A stretch of 25,517 nt of DNA, taken from the IMG/VR virus record IMGVR_UViG_3300031625_000488, positions 1-25,517 of that record; one strand, given 5' to 3'. Positions 21,743-25,517 of the stretch are shown in pieces. How positions within the stretch are numbered: the first letter of the stretch is position 1; the number at the start of each line of letters is the position of its first letter. This DNA is from a virus. A program made the translations under genes and the position numbers. The notes beneath the pieces are model-generated. The model was not told the DNA's origin. It was given only the letters and a program-made list of their open reading frames with translations, and ran no database searches.

Positions 21743-22419
21743 TTCCCCACCCAGCGAAGTTCACCTCAAAGCATCTAAACGCAATCACCGAAATCCTTGA
21801 AGATCTTTTTGGACCCGACCACGCCGCTGCGATTTTAGATCCCTTTGCAGGTATCGGTACGATCCATGAACTTCCATATGAAACACGGGGTATCGAACTT
21901 GAACCAGAATGGGCAGACCAACACGAACTAACTAGTGTTGGAAGTGCCCTCAATACCAAATACCCTGACGCATCCTTCGACGCAGTGGTAACTTCACCAT
22001 GTTTTGGCAACCGGATGGCCGACCATCACGAAGCCAAAGACGACAGCAAACGACACACCTACAAACATTATTTAGGCAGACCCCTAACAGATGGCAGTTC
22101 TGCTGCCATGCAATGGGGCGAGGACTACCAGCATTTCCACACAGAAGCATGGTCAGAAGCAAAACGAGTTCTAAAGCCCGGTGGGATTCTGATCATCAAC
22201 ATCAAGGATCACGTTCGGGGTGGAAAAATTCAACATGTAACAAAATGGCATGGCGACACTTGTGCCGGTATCGGCTTTCAACAAGTCGATACAATCATCA
22301 TTCCAGTTACAGGTCTAACCCACGGGGAGAACTTCAACCAGCGAATACCCCATGAGTCATTACTAGTCTTTCAGAAACCCTTGCCTTTAGCAGAAACGGC
22401 TGCTACACTCGCTTCCTGA
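21739..22419 (+). CDS. DNA methyltransferase (N6-adenine/N4-cytosine type)
   Basis: 226 residues with the SAM-binding motif AILDPFAGIGT (31-41, motif I), an acidic residue after the next strand in GIELEPEWA (51-59), and a catalytic motif IV reading TSPCFG (85-90) where (D/N/S)PP(Y/F) is normal. The order I-IV places it in the beta class of amino-methyltransferases (N4/N6_Mtase family). The second proline is a cysteine here, so activity cannot be assumed. Phage methyltransferases protect DNA from host restriction. The start is GTG 21739, overlapping the previous stop. The target site cannot be read from the sequence, and no partner restriction enzyme is visible. Confidence 0.85.
   Translation: MIPHPAKFTSKHLNAITEILEDLFGPDHAAAILDPFAGIGTIHELPYETRGIELEPEWADQHELTSVGSALNTKYPDASFDAVVTSPCFGNRMADHHEAKDDSKRHTYKHYLGRPLTDGSSAAMQWGEDYQHFHTEAWSEAKRVLKPGGILIINIKDHVRGGKIQHVTKWHGDTCAGIGFQQVDTIIIPVTGLTHGENFNQRIPHESLLVFQKPLPLAETAATLAS
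22381..22409 (+). promoter_or_regulatory. Promoter inside the end of the methyltransferase gene
   Basis: TTGCCT (22381-22386), a 17-base spacer and TACACT (22404-22409). It sits in the last codons of the methyltransferase gene, 25 bases before ATG 22435 and its GAGAGGA ribosome-binding site. Confidence 0.6.
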
Positions 22420-22434
22420 AGAGAGGATACTAAA

Positions 22435-22785
22435 ATGAGCATGAAATCTATCCGGGCTAAAATCCGGCACAATAATAGACAAATAGAAATTGGGTATTAC
22501 CAAACCCAAATGCAAGCAACCGCCGCTAAGGCTGGAGCGCACGCGGCTTTGGACAAGTGGGAAGCATTTAATCCCCCCAAGTCCGCGCCAAAACAGAAGT
22601 TGCCTAGCGTCGAAACGTTAAAGCATTTCGTTTCTCAAGGGATTTACGATTCTGAGATTCAAGAACTTGGTGAGATGATCGTGGCTCGGGCAAATCTGAT
22701 ACGCCGAATGAAACAAGCAAGTAAGGCTACACTCGGGCGCTTTGATTTCGTCACTCCGGCGGAAGACTTCGATATTCTAATTTAG
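22435..22785 (+). CDS. Basic, helical hypothetical protein
   Basis: 116 residues from ATG 22435, with GAGAGGA 8-14 bases upstream and a TACACT promoter before it. It is basic at the N-terminus (MSMKSIRAKIRHNNRQIEIG), largely helical, with an Ala-rich first half and a central KSAPKQKLPSVETLKHFVSQ. No family recognised. The first GG-periodic array starts immediately after its stop codon. Basic charge and size would allow nucleic acid binding, but there is no motif to support that. Confidence 0.65.
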   Translation: MSMKSIRAKIRHNNRQIEIGYYQTQMQATAAKAGAHAALDKWEAFNPPKSAPKQKLPSVETLKHFVSQGIYDSEIQELGEMIVARANLIRRMKQASKATLGRFDFVTPAEDFDILI

Positions 22786-23535
22786 ACACGGCAGGCGAGG
22801 TGTGGCGTGGCGTGGCCCGATCAGGCCCGGCATGGCGCGGTAGGGCGAGGCAGGCACGGTTTGGTTTGGCTGGGCACGGCGGGGCGTGGCGAGGCAGGCA
22901 TGGCAGGCTTGGTTTGGTTTGGTCAGGCTAGGCACGGCAAGGCAGGCGCGGCAGGGCAAGGTTGGGATTGGTTAGGCTGGCCTAGGCACGGCAGGCTCGG
23001 TTTGGTTAGTCATGGCGAGGCAGAGTACGGCATGGCAGGCTCGGTTGGGTATGGCAGGGCGTGGCTTGGTCCGGCAGGGCACGGTAAGGCAGGCATGGTC
23101 AGGCTCGGCTCGGCGTGGTCGGGCGGGGTTCGGCACGGTAAGGCAGGCACGGCTCGGCTCGTTCCGGCAGGGTCTGGTACGGCGGGGCATGGTAGGGCGA
23201 GGCAGGCACGGTGTGGTTTGGTTCGGCATGGCAGGCATGGTTGGGCTTGTCTGGGCGAGGTCAGGTCTGGTTAGTCATGGCGAGGCAGGCACGGTGTGGT
23301 TGGGATTGGTTAGGCTGGTCTAGGCATGGCAGGCACGGTTTGGCGCGTCAGGGCTAGGCGTTGCCGGGTTCGGCATGGCAGGCGCGGTGCGGTTTGGCAC
23401 GGCAAGGCAGGGTTCGGCACGGCAGGCTAGGCGCGGCACGGTCGGTTCGGCGCGGTGCGGTGCGGCGCGGCAGGCGCGGTGCGGTATGCCGCGGCAAGGC
23501 ACGGCTCGGCTCGGTTCGGTATGGCAGGCAAGGCT
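22785..23535 (+). repeat. GG-periodic degenerate repeat array 1 (about 750 bp)
   Basis: About 750 bases in which GG recurs nearly every 4-5 bases on the + strand. Units are NNNGG, such as CACGG, CATGG, TTTGG and CGCGG, mixed with shorter CAGG units; GGCAGGCACGG-like strings are frequent. The strand is strongly G-rich over C and low in A outside the NNN positions. It begins with GACACGGCAGGCG right at a stop codon and ends in CAGGCAAGG about 28 bases before a promoter. Longer segments are duplicated within it. Frames through it give only low-complexity Pro-rich or Gly/Arg-rich translations, so it is noncoding. The spacing of GG pairs permits two-tier G-quadruplexes. Function unknown. Confidence 0.85.
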
Positions 23536-23562
23536 TGCAATAGAACTGTAACATTCAAATAC

Positions 23563-23591
23563 TTGACAAAGGCTTACAGTTTCGATACACT
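23563..23591 (+). promoter_or_regulatory. Promoter for the 23658-24790 pair
   Basis: TTGACA (23563-23568, perfect -35), a 17-base spacer and TACACT (23586-23591). CATCGGCACGG follows at 23597-23607, identical to the start region of the promoter at 20544. A 5' hairpin CGGAA/TTCCG (23605-23609/23614-23618) lies in the leader. Confidence 0.72.
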
Positions 23592-23657
23592 ACTTTCATC
23601 GGCACGGAAACCCTTCCGGTCGTTACCGTAAACTAACTAACGAGAGGAATAACTATT

Positions 23658-24293
23658 ATGGCTACATCAGTAGCAACATCATTGACCAAAATCGTTCCTA
23701 CGGTTGTACAGATTGAAATTGAGGGTCTCACACCCCTGATCTGCAACAACTTTTCACAGAAGATGAAGGAAAAGATGAGGTTGGCACAGTCTGGCGGCAA
23801 GCCGCCGAAGGAGCCTAAGGATCCTGCGGCACTGTTTGAGGGTGCGAAGTATCTGCTCCCCGACGGCTCCTACGGTTTCCCGGCTGCCGGATTCAAGGGT
23901 GCTTGTGTAAGCGCCGGTCGTTTCTTCAACGGCATCACCATGACAGCATTGCGTCAGGGTATCTTTGTCCACGGCGAGGGTCCGGACCAGTTGGTTCGCC
24001 TCACCGGGTTCACCGATGAACCCATTATGCGCGAAGATGCTGTCCGCAACGCTACCGGGGTCGCTGACCTTCGGTACCGTCCCATGTTCGAGAATTGGGG
24101 TGCAACCATCAAGGTTGAGTTCATTTCTTCGCTCCTGTCGCTGGACAGTGTTATCAGCATCGTAGATGCAGCCGGTATCGGCGGTATCGGTGAATGGCGT
24201 CCCACGGCTCCGAGAAGCAATGGCGACTATGGTCGTTTCCGGACCGTAGAGGGCGGCGTGTCTATTCTTGAAGAAGCACCGGAGGCCACCTGA
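23658..24293 (+). CDS. Glycine-motif phage protein, possibly RAMP/Cas7-like; function unknown
   Basis: 211 residues from ATG 23658, with a CGAGAGGA ribosome-binding site. Distinctive parts are VQIEIEGLTPLICNNFSQK (17-35), a low-complexity Lys/Pro stretch, GSYGFPAAGFKGACVSAGR (70-88), MREDAVRNATGVADLRYRP (124-142), and the glycine loop GIGGIGEWRP (173-182) with GDYGRF (189-194). The 'GFPAAGFKGA' and late G-rich loop recall RAMP/Cas7-fold RNA-binding proteins; I recall similar uncharacterised proteins in other phages. That link is a resemblance, not an assignment. It shares a strong promoter with the following gene and the pair is bracketed by the two GG-periodic arrays. Confidence 0.75.
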   Translation: MATSVATSLTKIVPTVVQIEIEGLTPLICNNFSQKMKEKMRLAQSGGKPPKEPKDPAALFEGAKYLLPDGSYGFPAAGFKGACVSAGRFFNGITMTALRQGIFVHGEGPDQLVRLTGFTDEPIMREDAVRNATGVADLRYRPMFENWGATIKVEFISSLLSLDSVISIVDAAGIGGIGEWRPTAPRSNGDYGRFRTVEGGVSILEEAPEAT

Positions 24294-24790
24294 TGCGCGA
24301 AGTTGTCGAAGATGAAGACGTTGAGACAACCGGAGAGGTAGAGGTTGTGCCTCGCAAGACAACGGTTGATCACATCAACGATGTCATCACCGACTTGCAG
24401 TCTGATGGGGTTACCCCAGAGGAATTGTTTGAAATGGTGAAGGCGGATGAAAACCATCCGTTGCGTCATCGTTTCACATGGGAACAGGATCATGCTGCCT
24501 ACAAGTACAACATCCTTGAAGCCCGCACGATTCTTCGTCAGGTCGTGTTGATTTCGGCTGGCGGATCAGAAACAATGCGTGCGTTCGTGCCCATTGAGGT
24601 TGTTGAGAATCGCAGGGAGTACGTTCCCACGAACGTCGCCTTAGCGAATCCGACAGGACGGGCACAGTTGTTCAACCGGTACCGTTCCACCTTGCGTGGA
24701 TACCGGCAGGCACTCTCCGCCTTTGAAGAGTTCACACCAGTTCTCTCAGCAATTGAGGATCTGCCAGAACTTTCCGTAGACGTAGAGTAA
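24293..24790 (+). CDS. Hypothetical phage protein paired with the 23658 gene
   Basis: 165 residues; the start ATG 24293 overlaps the previous stop by one base (TGATG), so the two are translationally coupled. The N-terminus is acidic (MREVVEDEDVETTGEVEVV), the centre has HPLRHRFTWEQDHAAYKYNILEARTILRQV (about 55-84), and the C-terminus is helical (RYRSTLRGYRQALSAFEEF) with an acidic end. The 'HPL--xF-W---xAA--Y---xAR' pattern recurs in phage proteins of unknown role, as far as I recall. No catalytic residues are evident. A 9-bp hairpin follows at 24816-24844. Confidence 0.72.
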   Translation: MREVVEDEDVETTGEVEVVPRKTTVDHINDVITDLQSDGVTPEELFEMVKADENHPLRHRFTWEQDHAAYKYNILEARTILRQVVLISAGGSETMRAFVPIEVVENRREYVPTNVALANPTGRAQLFNRYRSTLRGYRQALSAFEEFTPVLSAIEDLPELSVDVE

Positions 24791-24815
24791 CAACAAAATA
24801 ATCAGGGGAATGGTT

Positions 24816-24844
24816 GGGAGAGGGTGGCTTTGCTGCCCTCTCCC
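24816..24844 (+). terminator. Hairpin after the 23658-24790 pair
   Basis: GGGAGAGGG 24816-24824 pairs perfectly with CCCTCTCCC 24836-24844 around an 11-base loop. A C-run rather than a T-run follows, so termination strength is uncertain. It lies between the gene pair and the second GG-periodic array. Confidence 0.5.
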
Positions 24845-24854
24845 TCCCCCCGTT

Positions 24855-25067
24855 GACACGGCAGGCGCGGTCAGGCAGGGCTGGTTTCGGAGCGGTTTGG
24901 CTAGGCACGGTCTGGCAGGGCAGGCGCGGATCGGTTAGGCAGTGCTGGGTTAGGTAGGGCAAGGCATGGCAGGCAAGGCACGGCGCGGCCGCGTGAGGTA
25001 AGGCAGGGTCGGGTTAGGCATGGCAGGCGGGGTAAGGCCGGGTAGGGCAAGGCATGGTCAGGCAAGG
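24855..25067 (+). repeat. GG-periodic degenerate repeat array 2 (about 210 bp)
   Basis: The same kind of repeat as array 1: GG every 4-5 bases, with units CACGG, CATGG, CAAGG, CGCGG, TTAGG, and CAGG. It starts with GACACGGCAGGCG, the same 13 bases that open array 1, and ends in CAGGCAAGG, the same 9 bases that close array 1. It is G-rich on the same strand. It is followed by about 60 bases, with a small inverted repeat GTAGC/GCTAC (25081-25085/25091-25095), before the next gene. Noncoding. Confidence 0.83.
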
Positions 25068-25129
25068 AAATGTTAATGGGGTAGCATAGTCGCTACTCGG
25101 ATAAAACTATCTGAAAGAGGGGAACCAAT

Positions 25130-25517
25130 ATGAAAGAATTTAAACCATTGAACAAAATAATCTACCCCCTACTAACCGGGTTGATTATATTCCTAATCAT
25201 ATTGATTACCACTACAAGATCCGCTGACGCCAGCCACGACACGATCTACACCCCGTGCGACACCGAATACGGGTTCATTCACATGACATACGAAGAATGG
25301 GCCGCGCACATCGCCACAATGGAAGCCAACGGCACAATCCCACCCGGCATGGTGTTCCGTTACTGGGAAGAACTCCACGGAGGCAAAGGTGGCACCGTTC
25401 TAGAAGACGGAACCATCCCAGCATGGGACACATGGGCCTACAACCTCACCGACGGGCAAATACTATCCATAGACGACTGGGCCAACGGACAACACCCAGC
25501 AATCGAAAACCTCATGT
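25130..25517 (+). CDS. Membrane-anchored or secreted protein, N-terminal part (cut by window edge)
   Basis: The frame starts at ATG 25130, with GAGAGG-like GAGGGG 8-13 bases upstream, and stays open to the window end (about 129 residues). A short basic N-terminus (MKEFKPLNK) precedes a strongly hydrophobic stretch (IIYPLLTGLIIFLIILITTT) and then a likely cleavage region, RSADASHD. The exported part is acidic and Trp-rich: MTYEEWAAHIATMEANG, GMVFRYWEELHGGKG and LSIDDWANG. Export or membrane anchoring is likely. No family recognised. Expression would start in the gap after array 2; no clear promoter was found there. Confidence 0.7.
   Translation, partial: MKEFKPLNKIIYPLLTGLIIFLIILITTTRSADASHDTIYTPCDTEYGFIHMTYEEWAAHIATMEANGTIPPGMVFRYWEELHGGKGGTVLEDGTIPAWDTWAYNLTDGQILSIDDWANGQHPAIENLM

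Noticed and set aside
22777-23554. Several 60-155 codon frames inside array 1 on both strands
   Set aside because: They are Gly/Arg-rich or Pro/Ala/Cys-rich low-complexity products of the GG-periodic repeat; none has a ribosome-binding site.
24853-24858. TTGACA as a promoter -35 box at the start of array 2
   Set aside because: No -10-like hexamer lies 16-18 bases downstream; the bases there are part of the GG array.
22785-25067. CRISPR array
   Set aside because: There is no constant repeat of 20-40 bases separated by unique spacers; units are 4-5 bases and degenerate.

Overview
The window is a piece of a tailed double-stranded DNA bacteriophage genome (Caudoviricetes) that most likely infects an actinobacterium. 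The phage call rests on a large terminase subunit, the start of a portal gene, a phage recombination and replication gene set, a lysin-like gene, tightly overlapping small genes and two tRNAs. The actinobacterial host is inferred from a WhiB-type iron-sulphur regulator gene, sigma-A-like promoters, GTG starts and one nearly leaderless gene. No integrase, repressor or rRNA was seen.

Layout. 1-2115: packaging; a portal gene (cut by the left edge) and a small membrane protein run leftward, and terL runs rightward. 2116-2582 has no convincing protein gene but has a promoter followed by a run of hairpins, a candidate noncoding RNA. 2583-8069: rightward DNA-processing operon (Rad52-like annealing protein, RecB/Cas4-type nuclease, a GT-B glycosyltransferase, an HNH protein, a ParB-like protein, several small unknowns). 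8038-9572: a small leftward gene, ssb and a SAP-like domain protein. 9573-11417: a structured leader, an IbrA/IbrB-like pair and a two-way terminator. 11481-13421: leftward SNF2-type helicase, sharing its -35 region with a rightward DUF932 gene. 13512-15705: DUF932, an unknown, a possible PD-(D/E)XK nuclease and a zinc-ribbon peptide. 15659-18456: leftward replication operon (two replication-associated proteins, primase-helicase, WhiB). 18457-18828: divergent promoters and a second candidate structured RNA. 18829-20507: an acidic unknown, tRNA-Lys, tRNA-Leu and two small leftward genes. 20544-22785: lysin-like gene, small unknown, DNA methyltransferase, small unknown. 22786-25067: two arrays of G-rich, GG-periodic repeats bracketing a two-gene unit. 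25130-end: start of a membrane-anchored or secreted protein.

How it works together. The Rad52-like protein, the RecB-family nuclease, SSB and the SNF2 helicase form a recombination/repair set, and the leftward operon supplies primer synthesis and helicase functions. Methyltransferase, glycosyltransferase and the IbrA/IbrB-like pair may modify DNA, virions or host expression. Transcription seems to use host sigma-A-like promoters: eleven candidates have a 16-17 base spacer, and four rightward ones share the -10 box TACACT. The least explained parts are the two GG-periodic arrays, the two candidate RNAs and the structured leader before the IbrA-like gene.
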